Assembly (NCBI RefSeq): GCF_016786355.1
Contig: NZ_JADWYX010000016.1
Location: 1-64,000, forward strand
DNA from: Frankia sp. AgB1.9
Lineage (GTDB): Bacteria > Actinomycetota > Actinomycetes > Frankiales > Frankiaceae
DNA: 64,000 nucleotides
Direction of reading: 5' to 3'
Notes under the pieces: generated by a model
Database searches by the model: none
Told to the model about the DNA's origin: nothing
Seen by the model: the letters and a program-made list of their open reading frames with translations, nothing else
Position numbers and translations under genes: made by a program
Shown: positions 50,434-58,348 of the stretch, in pieces
How the letters are laid out: every line of letters starts with the position of its first letter
Position numbering within the stretch: the first letter of the stretch is position 1

Positions 50434-51753
50434 ATGTCAGCCCCACCCGCCGACGCGCGGGACAGCACCGACGACGGCCTCGCGGTGGCGACCCAGCCGG
50501 CCGGGACCGCCCGGTCGGCCGGGGCCCTCGCCGCGGCGCCCGCCCGAGACCAGATTCGCTACCGCGACCCCGCGCGGCTCCCCTACCTGCTGTCGACGGT
50601 CGGGCTGGAGTGCATGACGGCCGTCGCGGCGCCGTTCTTCTCGCGCACGCTGCGGGCCGCGCCCTTCGCACTCGCCGGTGTCGAGGCGGCCGGCCGGGCC
50701 GGCGGGGCGGCCGCCCGGTACGGCCGCAACCAGCTCGCCGACCGGCGTCCCGGCCTGCGCGGCGCCCTCGACCTGGCGGCGAGCGCGGGGCTCGCCCTGG
50801 CCGCCGGCTTTCTCGCGGCCAGCGGCGCGCTGTGGCAGGCCGGCGCCTGCCGGGCCGGCTCGTGGGCGGCCCGTGGGCTCGGCACGCCGGCCCTGGAGGA
50901 GGAGGCGAGCGCGGCCGGGCCGGCCCGGCTAGGGCGCCGGCTGGGATTCGAGCGGTCGGTCGGCGCGCTCGGCGGCGCCCTCGGCGCCCTGGTGACGGTG
51001 GCCCTGCTGGAGTTCACCAGCCCACGCGGCGTCATCGGCTTCGCCGCGATCCCGATCGCGCTGGCGGTGGTGGTGAGCGCCGTGGCCATGCTCCGGGGCC
51101 GGGGCACCGCCGCGCAGGCGCCGACGGCACCGACCCAGATCAAGATCACCCAGCTGCGCGGCCGGGCGCTGGGCACGCTGCTGGTCGGGGTCGCCTGCTA
51201 CGAGGCGTCCAACATCGCGGTGGTCCTGCTCCTGCTGCGGGCGTCCAAGGTCGTCGGCTCCAGCGGAGCGCTCGCGACCGCCCAGCGGGTCGCTCTGTGC
51301 TACGGGCTCTACCAGCTGACGGCCGCCGTCTGCGCGGCCTGGGTCGGGCGGCTGGTGGACCGAGTCGGGACCGGTTTCGTGCTGGCCGCCGGCGGGGTGA
51401 GCCTGCTGCTGGCCTACCTGGGCCTGGCCACCATCACGGCCGACCACAACGTCACGCTCGCCGTCTGTTTCCTGCTCGCGGGCGCGGCTGCCGGCGCGGT
51501 CGACACCGCCGAGTACACCGGCGTGGCCCGGCTCGCCGGGCCGGAGAGCTGCCGCGCCGCGTTCGGGGCGCTCGCCGGCATCCAGAGCGCGGGCCGGGTG
51601 CTCGCGACGCTCACGGCCGGCGGTCTCTGGACGCTGGTCGGGCCGAAGGCCGGCCTCCTGGTCTGCGGCCCGCTGCTGGTGGTCGCGACGGTCATCTTCC
51701 TGCTGCGGGCCGACCGTCCGCACCGCCAGGCGCGGGCCGAGCTGACCGGCTAG
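50434..51753 (+). CDS. MFS-like membrane transporter
   Basis: 439 residues. The first ~45 are polar, then about ten to twelve hydrophobic segments with the linking sequence WVGRLVDRVGTGFVLAAGG resembling the MFS loop motif in the second half. A long central loop holds Gln/Thr/Arg (residues ~215-240). No substrate clue. Ribosome site weak. Convergent with the flavin reductase gene, 10 bp apart. Confidence 0.75.
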   Translation: MSAPPADARDSTDDGLAVATQPAGTARSAGALAAAPARDQIRYRDPARLPYLLSTVGLECMTAVAAPFFSRTLRAAPFALAGVEAAGRAGGAAARYGRNQLADRRPGLRGALDLAASAGLALAAGFLAASGALWQAGACRAGSWAARGLGTPALEEEASAAGPARLGRRLGFERSVGALGGALGALVTVALLEFTSPRGVIGFAAIPIALAVVVSAVAMLRGRGTAAQAPTAPTQIKITQLRGRALGTLLVGVACYEASNIAVVLLLLRASKVVGSSGALATAQRVALCYGLYQLTAAVCAAWVGRLVDRVGTGFVLAAGGVSLLLAYLGLATITADHNVTLAVCFLLAGAAAGAVDTAEYTGVARLAGPESCRAAFGALAGIQSAGRVLATLTAGGLWTLVGPKAGLLVCGPLLVVATVIFLLRADRPHRQARAELTG

Positions 51754-51763
51754 CGGCCGGGCG

Positions 51764-52945
51764 TCAGGTCGGCTGGGCGCCACCGAGCGCGGTGGTGACC
51801 GTGGCGGCCGCCGCCCGCAGCGCCGCGACCGGGTCGTCGCCGCCGCCGTCGAGCGGGCGGTGCACGCCGATCAGGGTGAGGACGAGGACGGCGGTGCCGT
51901 CGCGGCCGAAGACCGGCGCGGACAGCGTGCGCAGCTCGTCCGCGTGCCGGCGCGGAACCTGCCCCTCGGGTGACGCCACCGCCGGCGACTCGTAGCCGGG
52001 CGGAAGCGACCGGATCAGCCGGCGGATCGCGTCGTGGCCCGGGTCGGCCGGGTCGGTCGGGTCGGCCTTCGCGAGGACCGTGTTCAGCGCGCCGTGCCAG
52101 TCCCGGCCACGGCCGACCGAGTAGCCGGCGGCCCGCACCTGCGCGAGGGTCTCCTCCAGAGCGGCGACGGTACCGGGCGGGCTGTCCTTGCCTGCGCGGT
52201 CCAGCCAGGCCCGGCGCGCCAGCGGGCCGGCCCAGGCGACGAACGCCGTGCCCAGCGGCGGCAGGAACGGGATGCGCTGCCCGACCCTCGGCGCGAGCTC
52301 CCCCGACGACCCGGCGCTGGCGTTCGCGACCAGCACCATCTCGTCGCCGACCGCCGCGCTGGCCACGCACTCGGCGGCGAACCGGGCGGCCAGGTCCTCC
52401 AGCTGCGGGCGGGCCAGGTCGGCCGTGCGCAGCTGGACGGCCAGGTCGCCTTCCCAGGCGGCGAGCGAGAGCGGCGAGAAACGGCCGTAGCCACCCTGGA
52501 AGAACACCAGCGGCAGCACGGAGCGCCCGACGTCGAGGGTCCGGACCCGCCCAAGCACGAGATCGTGGTCGCCGGCGGGATGGACGGCCTCCAGGTCGCA
52601 GTCGATCCAGGCGACGACGCCGTCGAGGACAGGTGCCCCCGACGGCGCCGAGCGCCAGGACAGCTCGGCGAACTTGTCGCCGCCCCGGACGGCGAACGTC
52701 CGGCAGACCGCCTCCTGGTCGAAGCCGAGGATGTTGACGCAGAACCGCCCGGTGGCGGCGATCCGCGGCCAGCTCGACGAGGAGCGGTCCGGGAAGAACG
52801 CGACCAGCGGTGGGTCGAGCGACGCCGACGCGAACGACCCGACGGCGAGCCCCACCGGCGCACCGCCGGCGTCGAGGCCGGTGATGACCGCGACGCCGGT
52901 CGGGAAGTTCCCCAGCACCCGCCGGAAGAACCCGGGATCGATCAC
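51764..52945 (-). CDS. flavin reductase with IclR-type effector-binding tail
   Basis: 393 residues from GTG 52945, eight bases after the stop of the nitronate monooxygenase gene. Residues ~1-160 are a flavin reductase-like FMN-binding domain (NFPTGVAVITGLDAGGAPVG, VGSFASASLDPPLVAFF, RFCVNILGFDQE). The last ~200 residues resemble the IclR C-terminal effector domain (LRTADLARPQLEDLAARF, GQRIPFLPPLGTAFVAWA, YSVGRGRDWHGALNTVLAK), without the DNA-binding helix. It may supply reduced flavin and sense a pathway metabolite. Confidence 0.75.
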   Translation of the reverse strand: MIDPGFFRRVLGNFPTGVAVITGLDAGGAPVGLAVGSFASASLDPPLVAFFPDRSSSSWPRIAATGRFCVNILGFDQEAVCRTFAVRGGDKFAELSWRSAPSGAPVLDGVVAWIDCDLEAVHPAGDHDLVLGRVRTLDVGRSVLPLVFFQGGYGRFSPLSLAAWEGDLAVQLRTADLARPQLEDLAARFAAECVASAAVGDEMVLVANASAGSSGELAPRVGQRIPFLPPLGTAFVAWAGPLARRAWLDRAGKDSPPGTVAALEETLAQVRAAGYSVGRGRDWHGALNTVLAKADPTDPADPGHDAIRRLIRSLPPGYESPAVASPEGQVPRRHADELRTLSAPVFGRDGTAVLVLTLIGVHRPLDGGGDDPVAALRAAAATVTTALGGAQPT

Positions 52946-52953
52946 GACCGGGC

Positions 52954-54069
52954 TCAGTCCTCGATCAGGCCGGACAGGCGCTGGGTGGTCGCGATCCACT
53001 CCTCGACGAGGCCGTGCACCACCTCGCCGGCGGGCCGGCGCGCGTTCATCCGTCCGACGATCTGACCGACCGGGAAGCCGTTGAGCTCGGGTGTTCCGGC
53101 CCGGGTGAACCGGCGGGCCGCCTCGGCCCACACCACGCCCTGCAGCGGCATCGGCAGCGTCTTCGGCGCGTCCGGCCGCTCCCAGGCGTCGGTCCAGGCG
53201 TTGCGCAGCAGCCGGGCCGGCTTGCCGGTCATCGAGCGCGACCGGACGGTGTCCCGCGAGCCGGCCCGCAGCAGGTTGTCGACGACGACCGGGTTGGTGT
53301 CCGCCTCGGCGACCGTCAGCCAGATCGAGCCGGTCCAGGCGCCCTGGGCGCCCAGCGCGAGCGCCGCGGCCATCTGCCGGCCCGAGCCGATGCCGCCGGC
53401 CGCGAGCACGGGTACGTCCGGTCCGACCGCGTCCACGACGTCCGGGATGAGCACCATCGTCGAGATCTCGCCGGTGTGCCCGCCGGCCTCGGTGCCCTGG
53501 GCGACGATGATGTCGACGCCCTGCTCGACCTGCTTGACCGCGTGCCGGGGGCTGCCGACCAGCGCGCCGACCAGGATGCCGTGCTCGTGAGCCCGGTCGA
53601 CGACCTCCTTCGGCGGCGGGCCCAGCGCGTTGACGAGCATCCGGGTCGGGTGCTTGAGCGCCACCTCGACCTGGCCGGGGCCCTCCAGGTCGACGGCGAG
53701 CCCGGCGGCCTTGATGTCCCGGCCGTCCTCGGCCTCGTCCGGCAGTGGGGGGACGCCGTACTCGGCGAGCACCCCGTCGACGAACGTCCGGTACTCCGGC
53801 GGCACCAGGCCCGAGATCTTCTCTCGGGTGAAGCCCTCGCCCTTGCCCATGTAGGCGTTGGGCATGACGATGTCGACCCCGTACGGCTTGCCGTCGACGT
53901 GGTCGTCGATCCAGGACAGCTCGACCTCGAGCTCCTCGGCGTTGAACGCCAACGCGCCGAGCACCCCGAACCCGCCGGCGCGGCTCACGGCCGCCACGAC
54001 GTCCCGGCAGTGCGAGAACGCGAAGATCGGGAACTCGATGCCGAGCCGGTCACAGATGGGTGTTCGCAC
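52954..54069 (-). CDS. nitronate monooxygenase / 2-nitropropane dioxygenase family
   Basis: 371 residues from GTG 54069 (AAGGGG 5-6 bases upstream; GTG 54072 possible). FMN-dependent TIM barrel: TPICDRLGIEFPIFAF, VSRAGGFGVLG, VDIIVAQGTEAGGHTGEI (flavin-phosphate motif) and VPVLAAGGIGSGRQMAAALALGAQG. Related actinobacterial proteins include IpdC in steroid ring degradation, which has been shown to act on CoA intermediates. A KstR-consensus box lies about 175-190 bp upstream. Coupled with the flavin reductase gene. Confidence 0.82.
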   Translation of the reverse strand: MRTPICDRLGIEFPIFAFSHCRDVVAAVSRAGGFGVLGALAFNAEELEVELSWIDDHVDGKPYGVDIVMPNAYMGKGEGFTREKISGLVPPEYRTFVDGVLAEYGVPPLPDEAEDGRDIKAAGLAVDLEGPGQVEVALKHPTRMLVNALGPPPKEVVDRAHEHGILVGALVGSPRHAVKQVEQGVDIIVAQGTEAGGHTGEISTMVLIPDVVDAVGPDVPVLAAGGIGSGRQMAAALALGAQGAWTGSIWLTVAEADTNPVVVDNLLRAGSRDTVRSRSMTGKPARLLRNAWTDAWERPDAPKTLPMPLQGVVWAEAARRFTRAGTPELNGFPVGQIVGRMNARRPAGEVVHGLVEEWIATTQRLSGLIED

Positions 54070-54080
54070 CACGGCCCCTT

Positions 54081-54140
54081 GTCGTTGGGATGGCAGTCGT
54101 TGGGATGGCAGTCGTTGGGATGGCAGTCGTTGGGATGTCG
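54081..54140. repeat. 15-bp tandem repeat, four copies
   Basis: GTCGTTGGGATGGCA occurs at 54081, 54096 and 54111 exactly and at 54126 with the end changed to GTCG. It lies just upstream of the nitronate monooxygenase start. Confidence 0.85.
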
Positions 54141-54244
54141 CCGGGGATGGGCGGCGCCGAGGGCGCGCGGGCGCCGCAACCGCGTCGGCGGTTGTGCCCC
54201 GGTGGCCAGGTAGTGAGGGCATACAAGCATCTTTCGCCCTCAAA

Positions 54245-54258
54245 TGGAACCCGTTCTA
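54245..54258. promoter_or_regulatory. KstR-consensus box
   Basis: TGGAACCCGTTCTA fits the 14-bp KstR operator TNNAACNNGTTNNA exactly and is followed by a run of T. It lies between the divergent nitronate monooxygenase and Gfo/Idh/MocA genes, 80 bp from the latter's start. Confidence 0.5.
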
Positions 54259-54337
54259 GTTTTTTCGCACTGCCGGTTCCTGCCGTGGCCGGTACTGGAC
54301 GCCGCCGGGTTCTGGTCCGGGCGCCGCGCGGAGCAGG

Positions 54338-55405
54338 ATGGCTGGCGTGGCAGAGCGGATCCGGTGGGGCATCGCCGGCACGGGAATGATCGCGCGGGAC
54401 TTCGCCCGCGACCTGGCCCTCGTCGAGGACGCGGAGCTGGTCGCCGTGGGCTCGCGGACCGCGGCGAGCGCCGAGGCCTTCGGCGCCGACCTCGGCGTGC
54501 CTCACCGGCACGCCTCGTACGCGGCGCTGGCCGACGACCCTGAGGTCGACGTCGTCTACGTGGCCTCGCCGCATACCGGGCACCTCGCCCACACGCTGCA
54601 GTTCCTCGGCGCCGGCAAGCACGTGCTGTGCGAGAAGCCGCTCGCCGTGAACGCTGCGCAGGCCGCCTCGATGGCCGCCGCCGCGCGGCAGGCCGGGCGG
54701 TTCCTGATGGAGGCCGTCTGGAGCCGGTTCACCCCGGGCTACCGCGCGATGCGCGCGATCCTCGACGCCGGGGAGATCGGCGAGATCCTGCTCGTCGAGG
54801 CCGAGTTCGGCTTCCGGGCCGACTTCGACCCGGCCCACCGGCTGTTCAACCCGGACCTGGCCGGCGGCAGCGTGCTCGACATCGGCATCTACCCGGTCCA
54901 GTTCGCGCACCTGCTGCTCGGCACGCCCGTCGCGGTGACCGCGAGCGGGGTGCTCGGCGCGACCGGCGTCGACGAGCATGTCGTCGCCGTGCTGCGGTAC
55001 GCCGGTGGCGCGCTCGCCGTCGCGACGTCGTCGCTGCGGGCCGACCTGCCGGGCGCGGCCCGGATCGTCGGCACGCTCGGCTCGATCGAGCTGCCCAGCT
55101 CCATGTGGGCGCCGGAGTCGATCCTCGTCCACGCTCCCGCGGCGCCGAGCAGGATCGGCGCCGACGACGCTGAGCCGGCGCCCGCCCGCCGGATCGACAC
55201 ACCGCTGGCCGGCATCGGGCTGCACTACCAGGTCCGGCACATCCACGATCGCCTGCGCGCCGGCCACCTCGAAAGCGACGTCATGCCGCTGTCCGAAAGC
55301 GTCCGGATCGCCGAGACGCTCGACGCCATCCGCGCCGCCGTCGGCGTCCACTACCCGGACGACGAGCAGCCCGAGCCGTCATCCCCGTTCAGGACGAACA
55401 CCTGA
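54338..55405 (+). CDS. Gfo/Idh/MocA-family oxidoreductase
   Basis: 355 residues; the ATG follows a GAGCAGG stretch. N-terminal Rossmann fold GIAGTGMIARDFARDL, then YVASPHTGHLAHTL, and CEKPLAVN with the conserved Lys. C-terminal domain with FNPDLAGGSVLDIGIYPVQ; the D..H pair positions fit the family. It resembles trans-1,2-dihydrobenzenediol dehydrogenase-type members rather than inositol dehydrogenases. NAD(P)-dependent oxidation of a sugar or diol is expected. It shares the KstR-like divergent region. Confidence 0.87.
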   Translation: MAGVAERIRWGIAGTGMIARDFARDLALVEDAELVAVGSRTAASAEAFGADLGVPHRHASYAALADDPEVDVVYVASPHTGHLAHTLQFLGAGKHVLCEKPLAVNAAQAASMAAAARQAGRFLMEAVWSRFTPGYRAMRAILDAGEIGEILLVEAEFGFRADFDPAHRLFNPDLAGGSVLDIGIYPVQFAHLLLGTPVAVTASGVLGATGVDEHVVAVLRYAGGALAVATSSLRADLPGAARIVGTLGSIELPSSMWAPESILVHAPAAPSRIGADDAEPAPARRIDTPLAGIGLHYQVRHIHDRLRAGHLESDVMPLSESVRIAETLDAIRAAVGVHYPDDEQPEPSSPFRTNT

Positions 55406-55475
55406 CCGGCGCCGAACGCCTCGTCGGTGCGCACCATGGGCACCGGGATCCGACCGGCAGGAAAGATAGATCGCT

Positions 55476-56717
55476 TCAGGCCCAGAGTGCGCAGATGGGT
55501 GCCGCGACAATGTTTCCATCCAGTCGGTAGATCCTTCTTCCGGTGTGAAGAACCACGCCGCAGACGAAACGGTCGCCTAGCTCCTCGCGCAACCAGGCCA
55601 GGTGCGCGGCCGACGACGCGCCGGGCGCGGCGGTGGCCTTCACCTCGATACCGATCACCCGACCCCCGCCGAGCTCAAGCAGAATATCAACCTCACGTCG
55701 GCCGTCTGCCTGACGAAGGTGATACAGACGGGGTCTGCTGGTAGCCACCGGAAGCTCGGCCCGAAGCTGCGCGACGACGAACGTGTCCAGGATGCGGCCA
55801 AGCAGATCCCCGTCGCGCAACACCCCACGCGTGTCGATCCGTAGCGCCGCGCCGATGAGGGCCGCATCCGAGACATACCGCTTCGGCGTCTGAACCAGGC
55901 GTTTAAGTCTGTTGGACCACCAAGCCGGCACCGCCTCGACCACCATCAGGTTCTTAAGGAGTCCTTCGTAGGCGTCGGCAGTCTTGGCGCCTACGTGAGC
56001 GGTCTCGTAGAGGGTCTTGTTGGTGACCAGACCGGCGGAGTTGAGCGCGAGCACCTCGAAGAAACGACGCAGACGTTCAGGATCGCGCTTCTCGCCGAGA
56101 AGTCCGACGTCACGGGTGAGCAGTTGGTCGAGATAGCTTTCGAGCCAATCACCCCGCGTCCTCGGCGACAGCCGTAGAGCGGGCTCCGGGAACCCGCCTC
56201 GCAGCGCGAGCTCGACGTAATCTCCCAGATCCGGTGCGTCGGCCGGTATTCGTAGCGCGTCAACGCCGCTTTCGGCCAACAGGTCGACGAAGGTCGGGCC
56301 TTCGATACGGCCAGCTATTTCCCGCATCGAAAGGCCCGTTATCGCGATCCTGACGAGACGACCAGTACCGGGCCAGGTATCTGCTTGCATGTCCGCGCGG
56401 ATGGAGCCGGCCACCAGGAAACGACCGGGGCTGGGATCTCGGTCGACTGCTCGCTTAATCGCGCCGAGAACCCCGGGAACCACCTGCCACTCATCCAGAA
56501 GAACCGGTTCCTCAGACCAGCGGAGAGCCGTATCCGGATCGGCCTCGAAGGCGGCCGCATCGGCTGGCTGATCCAGATGGACCACACTTCGGGCATGGCG
56601 CGCCGCGGTGGTCGTCTTACCGGTAGCCCGCGGCCCAACCAACAACACCGCCGACAGTTCGGACAAGAGATCATCTACGAGTCGGTCGACGAGTCGTGGC
56701 ACGTACGAGACCGCCAT
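55476..56717 (-). CDS. DUF4143-family ATP-binding protein
   Basis: 413 residues from ATG 56717 (GGAG about 6 bases upstream). Walker A GPRATGKTT near residue 35, Walker B VLLDEWQ near 80, arginine-rich finger region, a winged-helix part (GLVTNKTLYETAHVGAKTAD) and the C-terminal DUF4143 nuclease-like domain with EVDILLE and GIEVKAT. Members resemble AAA ATPases with a restriction-like fold, and the biological role is uncertain. The base composition is a little less GC-rich than its surroundings. Five 23-bp repeats lie upstream. Confidence 0.85.
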   Translation of the reverse strand: MAVSYVPRLVDRLVDDLLSELSAVLLVGPRATGKTTTAARHARSVVHLDQPADAAAFEADPDTALRWSEEPVLLDEWQVVPGVLGAIKRAVDRDPSPGRFLVAGSIRADMQADTWPGTGRLVRIAITGLSMREIAGRIEGPTFVDLLAESGVDALRIPADAPDLGDYVELALRGGFPEPALRLSPRTRGDWLESYLDQLLTRDVGLLGEKRDPERLRRFFEVLALNSAGLVTNKTLYETAHVGAKTADAYEGLLKNLMVVEAVPAWWSNRLKRLVQTPKRYVSDAALIGAALRIDTRGVLRDGDLLGRILDTFVVAQLRAELPVATSRPRLYHLRQADGRREVDILLELGGGRVIGIEVKATAAPGASSAAHLAWLREELGDRFVCGVVLHTGRRIYRLDGNIVAAPICALWA

Positions 56718-56754
56718 GACCACTCCAGACGGCGCCCTCACGCGGAAGGCGCGA

Positions 56755-56869
56755 CCAGTCTCACACGTACCGGAGCACCAATCTTACACACGTGCGAGTG
56801 CCAATCTCACACGTCGTTCAGCACCAAGTTCACACATCGCCCAGAACCAATCTCACACGTCACTCGGCC
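56755..56869. repeat. five tandem 23-bp repeats
   Basis: CCA(A/G)-type units start at 56755, 56778, 56801, 56824 and 56847, exactly 23 bp apart; the core is CCAATCTCACACGT. The other 9 bases vary. It lies 38 bp upstream of the DUF4143 gene start. Confidence 0.85.
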
Positions 56870-56983
56870 GAGGGTCGCCCGACCGGTCACGCTGGGCGCG
56901 GTTCGGGAGCATGCTGGATCTGGCGCCGAGCGGGCTTCGACGGTAGACGGGCGCCGACGGGTGCCTCGGGAAGGTGAGCCACG

Positions 56984-57298
56984 ATGCGGGACCAGGACAT
57001 CGTCAGGCTGGTGCCAATCCTCGTCGTCCTCGCGGTCATCGTCGGCGGGACCGTCGTCGCCCGCCGCCGCGGCTACAACGTCGGTGGTGAGACTGTCGTC
57101 CGCTGCCGTGACGGGCATCTGTTCACGACGTTGTGGATCCCCGGTGGTTCGTTCAAGTCGATCCGCCTCGGCTGGTACCGGCTCCAGTACTGCCCGGTCG
57201 GGCGGCACTGGTCGCTCGTCGCGCCGGTCCGCGACGAGGACCTGACCGACGCCGAGCGCAGCTTCGCCCACGCGCACCACGACACCCGCATCCCCTAG
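56984..57298 (+). CDS. small membrane protein with Cys motif
   Basis: 104 residues; ATG with AAGGTGAG upstream. One N-terminal hydrophobic helix (residues ~8-26, LVPILVVLAVIVGGTVVA), then a soluble part with VVRCRDGHLFTTLWIPGGS and LQYCPVGRHWSLV; two Cys and His residues could bind metal. The pattern recurs in actinobacterial small proteins of unknown function. Probably exposed to the cytoplasm with the helix anchored. Confidence 0.7.
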   Translation: MRDQDIVRLVPILVVLAVIVGGTVVARRRGYNVGGETVVRCRDGHLFTTLWIPGGSFKSIRLGWYRLQYCPVGRHWSLVAPVRDEDLTDAERSFAHAHHDTRIP

Positions 57299-57339
57299 CC
57301 CGCGGCCGGACCTCCGAGCCCAGCCAGCCGTCGCGTCAT

Positions 57340-57412
57340 GATCGCCGTTTCGGCCCTGGGGTGGTTGCAGAAACGTCCTGGATACGACCATCCCAGGGCC
57401 CAAACGGCGATC
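57340..57412. repeat. 73-bp inverted-repeat element, copy 2
   Basis: Begins GATCGCCGTTTCGGCCCTGG and ends CCAAACGGCGATC, with the stem extending to about 25 bp (TGGGGTGGT / ACCATCCCA). The same length and arms as copies at 23416 and 62892. It lies between two same-direction genes. Confidence 0.85.
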
Positions 57413-57592
57413 AAGGCCACACGCGAGGTGGTCGCGGATCTGGCCGGCGATCAGGACGCGGCGGCGCGGCGGACTCCTTGGTCACATCGCGGGCTGGGGT
57501 GACTTTGACCTGGAGCGGGCTGGATAGCGTCGCCTGGTGCAAGCGTCCCGGTTACCCAGGTCCGGGGCGGACGCGGTGCCGGCGGACCGGCG

Positions 57593-58348
57593 GTGAGCGG
57601 TGCCGACATGGTGTTCCTGGTCGTTTCCGGGGTGCTCGCGGGGATCACCGGGACGGTCGGGCTCGCGTCGCTGGTCTCCTACCCGGCGCTGCTCGCGGTC
57701 GGGCTGCCGCCGCTGGACGCCAACGTCACCAACACCGTGGCCCTCGTGTGCATCGCGCTCGGCGCGGTCGGCGGCTCACGGCCCGAGCTCGTCGGGCAGG
57801 CCCCGCGCGTGCTGCGGTTCGGGGCGCTGACCCTGGTCGGTGGCTCGGCCGGCGCCGTGCTGCTGCTGACCACCCCGCCCGGCGCGTTCCGGCTGGCGGT
57901 GCCGTGGCTGATCGCGGCCGCCGGGGTGCTGCTTGCGCTGCAGCCGCGGCTGGTGCGCATGGGCACCGGCACGTTGGACGAGCACGGCCTCCCGATCCGG
58001 CTGGCGGTGCTCGGGGTCGGGGTCTATCTCGGCTACTTCGGCGCCGGCGGCGGTGTCGCGATGCTCGCCGTCCTCGCGCTGACGCTGCCGGAGCCGCTGG
58101 CCCGGGTCAACGCGGTCAAGACCGTCTCGTCGGGCTTCGCGAACCTGCTCGCCACGATCATCTTCGCGTTCTCCGGCCCGGTTCACTGGGCCGCGGCCGG
58201 CCCACTCGCCGTCGGTCTGCTCGCCGGCGGCTACGCCGGGCCCGCGATCGTGCGGGTCGCCCCGGCCACCGTCATCCGCCTGCTGGTCGCCGTCGCCGCA
58301 CTCGGCCTCGCGGTCTGGCTCGGCCTCGACGCCTACGGCGTCCGCTGA
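57593..58348 (+). CDS. TauE/SafE-family anion exporter
   Basis: 251 residues from GTG 57593 (ATG 57608 possible). About eight hydrophobic helices; GITGTVGLASLVSYPALLAVGLP, the internal repeat GYFGAGGGVAMLAVLALTL, and NAVKTVSSGFANLLATIIF are TauE/SafE hallmarks. Members export sulfite, sulfoacetate or other organic anions. No sulfur genes lie next to it. Its stop overlaps the adenine deaminase stop region by 16 bp (convergent). Confidence 0.87.
   Translation: MSGADMVFLVVSGVLAGITGTVGLASLVSYPALLAVGLPPLDANVTNTVALVCIALGAVGGSRPELVGQAPRVLRFGALTLVGGSAGAVLLLTTPPGAFRLAVPWLIAAAGVLLALQPRLVRMGTGTLDEHGLPIRLAVLGVGVYLGYFGAGGGVAMLAVLALTLPEPLARVNAVKTVSSGFANLLATIIFAFSGPVHWAAAGPLAVGLLAGGYAGPAIVRVAPATVIRLLVAVAALGLAVWLGLDAYGVR

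Noticed and set aside
56755-56869. CRISPR array candidate
   Set aside because: The unit is only 23 bp in total with a conserved half of about 14 bp and 9-bp variable parts, far shorter than repeat plus spacer, and no cas genes are present.
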